Below are positions 9,100-16,623 of a stretch of DNA of 64,000 nt, piece after piece. This DNA is from an uncultured Clostridia bacterium (GTDB taxonomy: Bacteria; Bacillota; Clostridia; Monoglobales; Monoglobaceae), in assembly GCA_910580105.1 (NCBI GenBank), contig CAJTWN010000009.1, positions 1 through 64,000 of the forward strand, read 5' to 3'. Below the pieces are notes generated by a model. The model searched no databases, was not told where the DNA came from, and saw only the letters and a program-made list of their open reading frames with translations. Within the stretch, counting starts at the first letter, position 1. Each line of letters begins with the position of its first letter. The translations under genes and the position numbers were made by a program.

Positions 9100-9174
9100 A
9101 ATTGCCTCCGTATTCTTCCCCACAGTGTCTGCGTAATATTCCTTGCACCAAATTTCACGGTTCCGGTATGCAAA
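9100..9174 (-). pseudogene. IS200/IS605 TnpA transposase remnant
   Basis: The minus frame reads YRNREIWCKEYYADTVGKN, matching the conserved C-terminal block of IS200/IS605 HUH transposases (typically 'YRNREFWCRGYYVDTVGKN'). Only about 25 codons survive, and they run straight into the Nudix tail fragment. No complete IS element is present. Confidence 0.65.
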
Positions 9175-9204
9175 AATGGCGCCCGGGGTTTCCCGGGCGC
9201 CATT
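9175..9204 (-). terminator. GC-rich terminator of the 9315-12104 gene
   Basis: AATGGCGCCCGGG (9175-9187) pairs perfectly with CCCGGGCGCCATT (9192-9204). Read on the minus strand the stem is followed by TTTTT, as expected downstream of the leftward gene ending at 9315. The 9205-9314 gap holds nothing else recognised. Confidence 0.8.
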
Positions 9205-9314
9205 AACATACTCATACTTTTGCTATATCAGCCAAGACTGCAAAGCCATAAACGGTTTTCAACCCCATTTCTACAAAATACGAGGAACATTTGCCGCATA
9301 CACGCCATGTGTGC

Positions 9315-12104
9315 CTATTCCCCCCAAGATACAAGAACCATGGCCACATCCTTGGAGTCAATCTTTCCGTCCCTGTTGAGGTCATACTTTGCGTACTCGG
9401 GGTGATTTACTGCTGTCAATTCATCCTCGCCAAAATAAGACACAACCGCAGACAAGTCATAAAGATTGATGATATTATCCTTTACGATATCGCCCGCCAG
9501 GAAGGTTGTCCTTGCCCCGCTTGAATCCTTGCCAACTTCTACAAAGGCCGGCTCATCCTTAGCATTGTTCCAGAAGTTTAAGATCTTGTTATCGTTCATA
9601 TTTACGCTGTAACGAACCGTGCGATAGCCATCACCCGAAACCGTCACCATATAGGTCATATTCTGCGTAAGCGTATCTGCAATCTTGATTTGATAGGTCA
9701 TTACTCCGTCAACATCTTTAAAGACTGCGTCTGTTCCGCTGCCAAGCGCAATTATCTTATCCTCAGCCAAATCCCCGCCGGAAATCGTCACCGTCATCTT
9801 TTGATAGTCTTCGGCGGCATTTTCAACTGTGTTCGGGAAGGCAATATTTATATCAAGGGTCTTGGTTTCCTTCGCAAGGGTTTTATCCTTTATAATGGCA
9901 ATGTCATCGCTTTCGTTCATAACGCCGGCGGTACCGTTAAGTTTCAAATCTCCGTTCTCGCCGCTGCCGTCCGGAATATAAGTATTGACGATATTATCCG
10001 CAAACTCCGCAGTGTTTACCTTGGCATCGGGATAGCCAACACAGGCAAAGCTAAACGTTCCATATCCGCCGAACTCCACACTTGCAATTTTTATCTCATA
10101 GCCCGAAGCGTCCGCAGCCGTAAGCCCGTCAAGGTTGAAACCATAAACATCGTTTGCCATACAGGTCATATTTACTCCTGTTTCCGGCACAATTGTATAA
10201 CTCACATACCCATTTTTGTTCTTAATCGCGAACTTCAATTCTGCCGAAGAAAAACGATTGATATATTTGCCGTCTTCCGCACTTGCCAGGACAATATCAT
10301 ATACATGATCGTTTTCTGTCGGAACCAGCTTCAGTTCAATCGCCTCCGTAATTTCGGAACCATTGCCCATTACAATAATATAGTTACCGTCGCTGTTCTT
10401 AACACTCATATGGGTATCTACAATATATTTCTCAACAGAAGTATCATCAAATGTTCCACCTGTAACTTCAAGAACCCCTTGTGACATTTCGGATGTTATT
10501 GTTGTGAGCGGACCTGTAAAGTCTCCGCCTTTGATTCTGATAGCTCCATCCGTATCAGAACAATTAACCACATAGGGCACATTGGGATTGTTTCCTTTTA
10601 TATATGTTCCGCTTTCGACAATCACTTCTGCATTCTGATCTGCCCAAACTGCATAGAAATTCTTACCCGTGGAATTCACATTGCGCAGAATTACCTTCGA
10701 AGCATTGTATACATTGATACCTGTAAGCGTTACATCCTCTACAACAAAGTTATCTGTCACACCCTCATCGCCCACAAACAAGGAGTAATTTCCGTTTGTG
10801 ACCGCAAATGTACCATTTTTTATTGCGGCATTTACACCTTGAAAAACTACAAATTTTGTACTGTTTTCTGAAGTAATGGTTTTTCCATTCAAATCAAGCG
10901 TCTTTCCGGAAATATCCAGCACATTGTATTCTGCTTCCCCCCACTCTGTCAAATCCACATCGGTTACCAACTTTATTTTGTCACCGTTTTGCGAATACTT
11001 CACCGCGTCCTCCAATGTGGTATGATAAATTATTCCGCTTTCGCTCTGCACGTTTGCAGCCATCTCATCATCCATATCCCAGCCGATATCGCCCTCTGCG
11101 AGGTCGGCATCCAACACGGGCGTCTGCCATTTTTTATATCCCAAACAATTTCCTTCTTGATCCAATATCGCTGTATATTCATATACTTCCGCAACCTTAT
11201 TGCCCTTGTACTGCTCTGCAGTCGAAGCATCCGTCTCAACCGCACCGCTGTTTGTGCAGCCGGTAAATGTGATTGGCGTTTCACTTGCCTCGATTGAAGC
11301 AAGGATTCCGCCCGCAGCTGCATAAGGGGTCCGGGCATCTCCTGACGCTGCCGTACCACTGTTTATGCAGTTTGTAAGCGATGCGCCGCCTTTCAGATAC
11401 GTTGCAACACCGCCAACATAGGTGTATCCGCCGATTGTATTCCAACAAATTGCTCTGACATCACCTGTATTTGTACAATCAGAAATTGTGCCGCCGTTTA
11501 CCTCGCACACAATCCCTCCTGCATATACATAGCCCTCGTCTTCGTCCTTACCCTCTGCAGTAACTTCAACGGAGGATGTACAATTCGTTATCACCGACTG
11601 TTCCGAATACTCTACAAGACCGGCCGCCGCAACGCCGCTGTTCTGGAGAATGTCGTTGTTAGAGACAGTTAAGGTTCCGCTTACGGTACATTTTTGGATT
11701 TCCGCACCGCTTGCCAACCCTGCAAGTACGCCTGCCCAACCGTTGGCTGTAACTTTTGCATCAATCTTTACATTCTCAACTTTTGCCCCGGTAAGTTTCC
11801 GGAACATACCACAATAGCCAGCCGATGTATCAGCAATTGTAAGACCGGTAACAGAATGACCGTTTCCATCAAAAGTCCCCTTAAATTCATCAATAGGCAC
11901 CCAGTCTTCTGTTAACACCACATCACCGCATAGGGTGACGGTATCCGATGTTTCCGTATTATCGGCCAACGCAGTATATAAAGATGTGTACTCTATTCCG
12001 CGTTCATCCACCGCAACGACCGTGTCTTCCGCAAAGACAGGGATACTCATTGCCCCGAGCAGTATTGCGCCCGCAAACATACAGGATAAAATCTTTTTCT
12101 TCAT
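9315..12104 (-). CDS. Secreted GLUG-type protein with dockerin-like C-terminus
   Basis: 929 residues, with GAGGAAG before the ATG and a signal peptide (1-25, ending PVFA). Residues about 60-300 contain GLUG-like repeats rich in 'GGI.. GGTISDCTNTGDV' turns; about 350-580 is a second beta-helix-like stretch (many short strands with N, G and T). A beta domain near 600-720 and another near 760-860 match those of the protein at 4362-6656. The C-terminus is a dockerin type I pair, the first loop degenerate (GDIVKDNIINLYDLS), the second intact (YDLNRDGKIDSKDV). The two proteins are paralogues with different stalks. Likely surface- or complex-docked adhesin or structural protein; no catalytic domain recognised. 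Confidence 0.85.
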   Translation of the reverse strand: MKKKILSCMFAGAILLGAMSIPVFAEDTVVAVDERGIEYTSLYTALADNTETSDTVTLCGDVVLTEDWVPIDEFKGTFDGNGHSVTGLTIADTSAGYCGMFRKLTGAKVENVKIDAKVTANGWAGVLAGLASGAEIQKCTVSGTLTVSNNDILQNSGVAAAGLVEYSEQSVITNCTSSVEVTAEGKDEDEGYVYAGGIVCEVNGGTISDCTNTGDVRAICWNTIGGYTYVGGVATYLKGGASLTNCINSGTAASGDARTPYAAAGGILASIEASETPITFTGCTNSGAVETDASTAEQYKGNKVAEVYEYTAILDQEGNCLGYKKWQTPVLDADLAEGDIGWDMDDEMAANVQSESGIIYHTTLEDAVKYSQNGDKIKLVTDVDLTEWGEAEYNVLDISGKTLDLNGKTITSENSTKFVVFQGVNAAIKNGTFAVTNGNYSLFVGDEGVTDNFVVEDVTLTGINVYNASKVILRNVNSTGKNFYAVWADQNAEVIVESGTYIKGNNPNVPYVVNCSDTDGAIRIKGGDFTGPLTTITSEMSQGVLEVTGGTFDDTSVEKYIVDTHMSVKNSDGNYIIVMGNGSEITEAIELKLVPTENDHVYDIVLASAEDGKYINRFSSAELKFAIKNKNGYVSYTIVPETGVNMTCMANDVYGFNLDGLTAADASGYEIKIASVEFGGYGTFSFACVGYPDAKVNTAEFADNIVNTYIPDGSGENGDLKLNGTAGVMNESDDIAIIKDKTLAKETKTLDINIAFPNTVENAAEDYQKMTVTISGGDLAEDKIIALGSGTDAVFKDVDGVMTYQIKIADTLTQNMTYMVTVSGDGYRTVRYSVNMNDNKILNFWNNAKDEPAFVEVGKDSSGARTTFLAGDIVKDNIINLYDLSAVVSYFGEDELTAVNHPEYAKYDLNRDGKIDSKDVAMVLVSWGE

Positions 12105-12335
12105 AGTTTCTTCCTCTTTCTTATTTCTTAATATATAATTTATTTTTATTGCTATTCAATATACAAGTTGCAATAACACACTGCATCCTACCATCATGGG
12201 ATTTGGATAGGATGTGCAATCTTTATCAAAAAGTACGCCTTCTGATAACGGCTTCATTATCGCCTTTCAGTCTCAGAAACATCCCAAAAACATATATTTT
12301 TCTTATAAAATAATATCATCTTTTCCATAAAAAGT

Positions 12336-12736
12336 CAATGCCTTGGGCGCCTTTCAGCTTCACCACCCATATGCCTTTCTCCTGCCGTTTTTATATGTTT
12401 CTCCTCTTGTTTTCCGCAGCAAAGGAAAGCCACGTTCCCAAAAAGTCTTTGTATTTACGTACAGCCAACATTGACATATCAATCACCACAACTTCAACTT
12501 CCATCTTCTTTGTCAATATACGTCGCTGTTCCTGAACTTCCTTGTAGTTCCGTTCAAATCTGTCGGTGGATTTCACATCCGGCAAATCGCCTTTTTTGCG
12601 TTTGGAAAGAAACTGTTGTAATTTGGTCTGTTAAAATCTTTGCCGGACCGCTTATCCATAAATATGTTTTGTTATCTTGATGCACTGTATTTCAATATCC
12701 TTGTTTTGCTCGGCGGGCGAGACGCACACATATCCA
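12336..12736 (-). pseudogene. Serine recombinase (resolvase family), multiply frameshifted
   Basis: Three minus-strand frames together rebuild a resolvase: GYVCVSPAEQNKDIEIQ near 12736 (cf. GYIRVST...), MDKRSGKDFNRPNY near 12640, then STDRFERNYKEVQEQRRIL and EVVVIDM near 12570-12480, and RQEKGI near 12370 (cf. RQAEGI). The catalytic serine block is damaged (VSPAEQ where VST.EQ is usual). With the TnpV wreck at 14.5 kb, it points to a decayed mobile element spanning this region. Confidence 0.75.
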
Positions 12737-12764
12737 TACTCTTAAAATTCTATATATTGCTGTC

Positions 12765-14168
12765 TTATGGAAACAAATAATTCTTTGTAAGCATAGGGCA
12801 GACTGTTTCACATTGAAAGCCAACGGAATCCTTTTGATGGTCATAAAACGAACATCCCCTGCAAATTGTATACACCTGCTTCCTTATTGCAGATAAAATC
12901 ACATATAACGGAACAGAAAGTTTTTCCGATTGCATCCATTTCTCTGCGGCCTGGATCAGATCATAAATCCGGGCCGCATATGCTCCTTCTATTTTATTGA
13001 TTTCTTTCCTTTCAAAATCCAAGTCCGCAAAATCCAAATCCAAACTTGTAATTCCATAAAATTCCGGAGACCCGCATTTTGCAATCCAGCGAAAATAACC
13101 CAAAACCCTTGTATTGGCAATGCCGGAAATCTCCCTATAACCGGCCTCTTTAATTCGGAGTTCTTCATATAACTCTCTTTGCATCGCGACTTTAACGACC
13201 GAAAGCAAATCCTTATTTTCAGATAAGATATAATCCTTCCAATCCGCAGAGCCGCTTCCGCTCGGCGCAATCCGGCCCGGACTCCCCATCGCCTTTTCCG
13301 ACTGTGTGAGTAATACAATAAACCCGTCTTTCGTCATTGCCAAAGTTGACACACCCACCATTTGCACACAGCGCCCGCTCCCTATGGGCAGCATTTGCCA
13401 GGCACCGTTTTTTTTGCATATAGGATATGCCGGTTTTATTTGGATCAGGCATTTATCTTTTTCATCATTTGCCTCAAGTTTTTTCCCCAGAAATCCATTT
13501 GAAAGCAAATAATCATAGTATCCTGCTCTATATGCGGACACTTCAATTGGCTTACCATTGTTTAATTCACTGTGATTTTCAATTATTTCCAAAGCAAAGT
13601 CGCTTGACAAACAAAATTTCTTTTCGTTGACAAAGATTTTTCTCCAGCCATGGTCACTGTTTTTGTACTGATAAAACAGCATTGCAAGCAATTGTTTTTT
13701 ATCTTCAAGTATGAAACGGCGGATTCTTTTTATATACCTTAAATTTTTTTCTATCCTTATCACAGGTTCAGCCATTAAATAAGCATCAACCGCTTCTGCA
13801 TACATATAAAGGAACTGACTTTTACCAATTGCACACTTTTCAATTGTAAAACCATCACATACCGACACGCCTGCAAATTTTTCTTCAATGGTTTCACCGG
13901 CATCTTTCATTGCCGCGGCACCCAAATACTTTCTCTTTTTATATCCTTCCGCAATCTTTATTATTTCTATCTGCATCGAAATAAAAGAGACCATCAAGCT
14001 TACCCATTTAAAAAGTCCCCAAGCCGCTTTCATATTCCACACTTCACACAATTCAAAAATCCAGAAAAACAAACCAAGGCCAAAGGCGCCGCATCCCACA
14101 AGGGCTTTTATTTTTTCTTTTGGGTCAAGCCGCAGAATATACAAATAATAATCCATCATCGTTCTCAT
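12765..14168 (-). CDS. Membrane-anchored Nudix-like protein with Cys-rich tail
   Basis: 467 residues from ATG 14168, chosen because GAGGGAG precedes it by nine bases; in-frame ATGs at 14189 and 14186 are alternatives without a good site. Two membrane helices (about residues 22-72: GCGAFGLGLFFWIF and WVSLMVSFISM) are followed by a long domain of unknown fold. Around residue 320-370 is a Nudix-like box: G..., then AMQRELYEELRI, fitting REUxEE with a longer than usual gap after the first glycine. Nudix enzymes cleave nucleoside diphosphates linked to other groups. The tail has CRGC and two more Cys, perhaps a zinc site. It sits between mobile-element wrecks, so recent transfer is likely. A defence or nucleotide-signal role is conceivable but unproven. 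Confidence 0.6.
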   Translation of the reverse strand: MRTMMDYYLYILRLDPKEKIKALVGCGAFGLGLFFWIFELCEVWNMKAAWGLFKWVSLMVSFISMQIEIIKIAEGYKKRKYLGAAAMKDAGETIEEKFAGVSVCDGFTIEKCAIGKSQFLYMYAEAVDAYLMAEPVIRIEKNLRYIKRIRRFILEDKKQLLAMLFYQYKNSDHGWRKIFVNEKKFCLSSDFALEIIENHSELNNGKPIEVSAYRAGYYDYLLSNGFLGKKLEANDEKDKCLIQIKPAYPICKKNGAWQMLPIGSGRCVQMVGVSTLAMTKDGFIVLLTQSEKAMGSPGRIAPSGSGSADWKDYILSENKDLLSVVKVAMQRELYEELRIKEAGYREISGIANTRVLGYFRWIAKCGSPEFYGITSLDLDFADLDFERKEINKIEGAYAARIYDLIQAAEKWMQSEKLSVPLYVILSAIRKQVYTICRGCSFYDHQKDSVGFQCETVCPMLTKNYLFP

Positions 14169-14536
14169 GCAGATACGCTCCCTCATCATTTGCAAATATA
14201 CGTAAATATCATATCATTAATTTTACTTTAGATACATTAAGCTGTCAATCGTTAATAAAAAAAATAGGAGAAAAAAACCAAAATAGAAACTCATAATTTC
14301 AAGAGTATCCATAACGCCGCACAGGGTTTTGATAAACTCCTCTAAAAGCGTTGAAAATAAAGGATTTATCGCAATCAGGCCACCTGATTCCTTTATATGA
14401 TTTCACACAATGTCACCCTTATTTTGAACAATCATAAGGGCAAATTCAAGGACAGAAAAATTTCATAACAAGGTATAACAAAGTGTGGCAATCGGAAAAC
14501 TGTGATGTATGCGCAAATAGACTATTTTAGAGGGAT
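14169..14536. other. Intergenic, mobile-element debris
   Basis: AT-rich, no intact gene. It includes CATAACAAGGTATAAC near 14465, almost the same as the string in front of the RHH gene at 8275, suggesting a remnant of a similar promoter. Nothing else was identified. Confidence 0.4.
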
Positions 14537-14760
14537 AACACTATGGAGGAATATATTCTGACAAAAACAGCGGTCTTCGGTATAAATTACAGGAAAATTA
14601 TTATATCCCTTGTCCTGCTTTACCAGCAAAAAAAGAACAAAAACCATCGGCTGATTGGGACAGTGGTACAAACGCTATTTACTGGAATACAAAAAGGCGT
14701 TTTATATCACTCAGCTCACAAGCGACAAGCAGAATACATTTCTTATCGAGAGTGATAAAC
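14537..14760 (+). pseudogene. TnpV-like transposon protein, frameshifted
   Basis: The first frame reads SDKNSGLRYKLQENYYIPC, matching the N-terminus of TnpV-type proteins of clostridial integrative elements. A second frame continues with WYKRYLLEYKKAFYITQLTS, matching their 'RYLKEYHR.LYTNLLTSGKL' segment. A shift near 14655 separates them and the C-terminus is lost. With the recombinase wreck it marks the MATE exporter's region as once mobile. Confidence 0.65.
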
Positions 14761-14914
14761 AAGTACAGAGTAGCACAGAGCAGTGAAAGGCAAAAAAATG
14801 CCTTAGAATAGATAGGACGGCTGAATAACCTACAGACGTGTGCAGGGGAAATTTTGGAGAAAGAAATTTTGCCGGAATAATTTAAGCTTTGCATAAATAA
14901 GTGAAATTTCATTA

Positions 14915-14943
14915 TTGACTTTTTCACTTTTATATTCTATAAT
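14915..14943 (+). promoter_or_regulatory. Promoter of the MATE gene
   Basis: TTGACT (14915-14920) and TATAAT (14938-14943), spacing 17. Transcription should start near 14950, giving a leader of about 120 bases. Confidence 0.75.
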
Positions 14944-14963
14944 GTAAAAATATATAGATTGAC

Positions 14964-15047
14964 ACTTCTTGCCGCCGGGTAAGAAGTTAAGCGTCAGGCT
15001 TTCTATCGTTAGGCCTTTGAAGATAGAAAGTTCTGGCGCTATTTTTT
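14964..15047 (+). promoter_or_regulatory. Transcription attenuator in the MATE leader
   Basis: A first hairpin (CTTCTT/AAGAAG, about 14965-14986) is followed by a strong terminator: AGCGTCAG-G-CTTTCTATC (14990-15007) pairs with GATAGAAAG-TT-CTGGCGCT (15022-15040), then ATTTTTTG. The terminator sits before the start codon, so read-through must be controlled or partial. Drug-responsive attenuation is common upstream of resistance genes; what is sensed here is unknown. Confidence 0.65.
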
Positions 15048-15070
15048 GTGGTTTAGGAGTGAATAGATAT

Positions 15071-16399
15071 ATGGAACAACAATCTGGTATGCGGGATTTT
15101 ACCCATTATACAATTTTAAGTGTTTTAGGAACATTGGGAGTATCCTGCTATATATTAGCCGATACATTTTTTGTATCAAAAGGGTTGGGAGCAAATGGTC
15201 TTACCGCTTTAAATCTTGCTATTCCTGCATATAATTTTATTCATGGAACAGGTCTTATGCTCGGCATGGGTGGCGCAACAAGATTTTCTGTTTGCAAAAG
15301 TCAGGGAAAAGTTGATGAGGTCAATCGGATTTATACAAATACACTCTATCTTGCGTTTGTTTTTTCAGTGACATTTGCACTGCTTGGCTTTGTTTTTTCT
15401 AAACAGTTCGCAATATTCTTGGGAGCAGACACAAGCATATTGGAAATGACAAATATTTATCTGCGCTGGCTGTTGATTTTTGCCCCTGCTTTCATTTTGA
15501 ATGATGTGCTGCTTTGCTTTATCAGAAATGACGGAAGTCCGAAGTTTTCTATGGAAGCCATGTTGATAGGAAGTTTTTCCAATATCGTATTGGATTATAT
15601 TTTTATCTTTCCAATGCAAATGGGGATTTTCGGAGCTATCTTTGCTACGGGATTATCACCAATTATCAGCATTGTTATGATGCTGCCGCATTGGATCGAA
15701 AAAAAGAACACTTTCCATTTTGTAAAAACGAAGATACAAATAGCTATTATAAAGCAGGATTTATCATTAGGTTTTCCGTCTTTGGTTGCTCAGCTTTCTT
15801 CCGGGATTACGATGATTACTTTTAATGGTATTATATTAAAATTAGCAGGAAATATGGGCGTTGCCGCTTATGGAGTTATTGCTAATATTTCTCTTGTGAT
15901 TGTTGCGGTATATACGGGCATTGCACAAGGCGTTCAGCCATTGATCAGCACATTTTATGGCGTTGGGAATACCAAGCAGACAAAGACTATGCTGCGGTAT
16001 GCCATGACAACTATGTTATCCGTATCTGTCATTGTTTATCTATTTATTTTTATCTTCGCACAACCAATTACCGCTATTTTTAACAGTGAAAATAATATCG
16101 GTTTACAACAGATAGCCGTAACAGGACTGAAATTATATTTTTTATCTACCCCTTTCGTTGGATATAATATCATTTTGGCAACCTTTTTTACTTCAATTGA
16201 AAAGGCTTTACCTGCCCATATACTTTCGATATTAAGAGGATTGGCTTTGATTATTCCTATGGCATTTTTACTGTCTGCTTTATGGAAAATGACTGGTGTC
16301 TGGCTTACTTATCCAATAACAGAATTTTTAATTGCATTACTCGGATTTTTAATATATAAACATAAAAAACTGAAAGAAACAACAAATTATAAAAATTAA
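15071..16399 (+). CDS. MATE family multidrug exporter
   Basis: 442 residues from ATG 15071, preceded by TTAGGAG. An in-frame TTG at 14971 would place the attenuator inside the gene and is rejected. About twelve hydrophobic segments fill the length, the usual size and plan of MATE (MatE, PF01554) transporters, which expel cationic drugs in exchange for sodium or protons. Typical features are LADTFFVSKGLG near the N-terminus and GVAAYGVIANISLVI in the second half. Its AT-rich codon use contrasts with the neighbouring secreted-enzyme genes, and it is flanked by TnpV and recombinase wrecks, so it was probably acquired with an element. Expression is probably controlled by the leader attenuator. 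Confidence 0.88.
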   Translation: MEQQSGMRDFTHYTILSVLGTLGVSCYILADTFFVSKGLGANGLTALNLAIPAYNFIHGTGLMLGMGGATRFSVCKSQGKVDEVNRIYTNTLYLAFVFSVTFALLGFVFSKQFAIFLGADTSILEMTNIYLRWLLIFAPAFILNDVLLCFIRNDGSPKFSMEAMLIGSFSNIVLDYIFIFPMQMGIFGAIFATGLSPIISIVMMLPHWIEKKNTFHFVKTKIQIAIIKQDLSLGFPSLVAQLSSGITMITFNGIILKLAGNMGVAAYGVIANISLVIVAVYTGIAQGVQPLISTFYGVGNTKQTKTMLRYAMTTMLSVSVIVYLFIFIFAQPITAIFNSENNIGLQQIAVTGLKLYFLSTPFVGYNIILATFFTSIEKALPAHILSILRGLALIIPMAFLLSALWKMTGVWLTYPITEFLIALLGFLIYKHKKLKETTNYKN

Positions 16400-16576
16400 A
16401 AAAATGTGCATTACTTATCATCGGTACTCAGCAAGAAAATTTTAAAGAGATGACAGAGAATAATACGAACAATCCGGCGTGGGATTATATCCGTAACGCT
16501 TAGAGAACGCCGGACATTTTTGTGCAAAGAAACTGCCAATAATCCAAATTACTCATGATAAAAACCATATCAAACA
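16400..16576 (+). other. Remnant sequence after the MATE gene
   Basis: One plus frame (16439-16501) reads NFKEMTENNTNNPAWDYIRNA then stops, which looks like the tail of a lost protein. The inverted repeat TCCGGCGT / ACGCCGGA flanks its end (about 16471-16517). No family recognised. Confidence 0.35.
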
Positions 16577-16612
16577 AAAAATACCGCTCCGAATTGCCGG
16601 AGCGGTATTTTT
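16577..16612. terminator. Terminator of the GH5 gene
   Basis: AAAATACCGCTCC and GGAGCGGTATTTT form a perfect stem around a seven-base loop. On the minus strand it follows the stop at 16624 and ends in a T run. Confidence 0.85.
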
Positions 16613-16623
16613 ATACGATTATA

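Noticed and set aside
14971..15070. Upstream in-frame TTG start for the MATE gene
   Set aside because: It would place the terminator hairpin within the coding region; TTAGGAG before ATG 15071 fits better.
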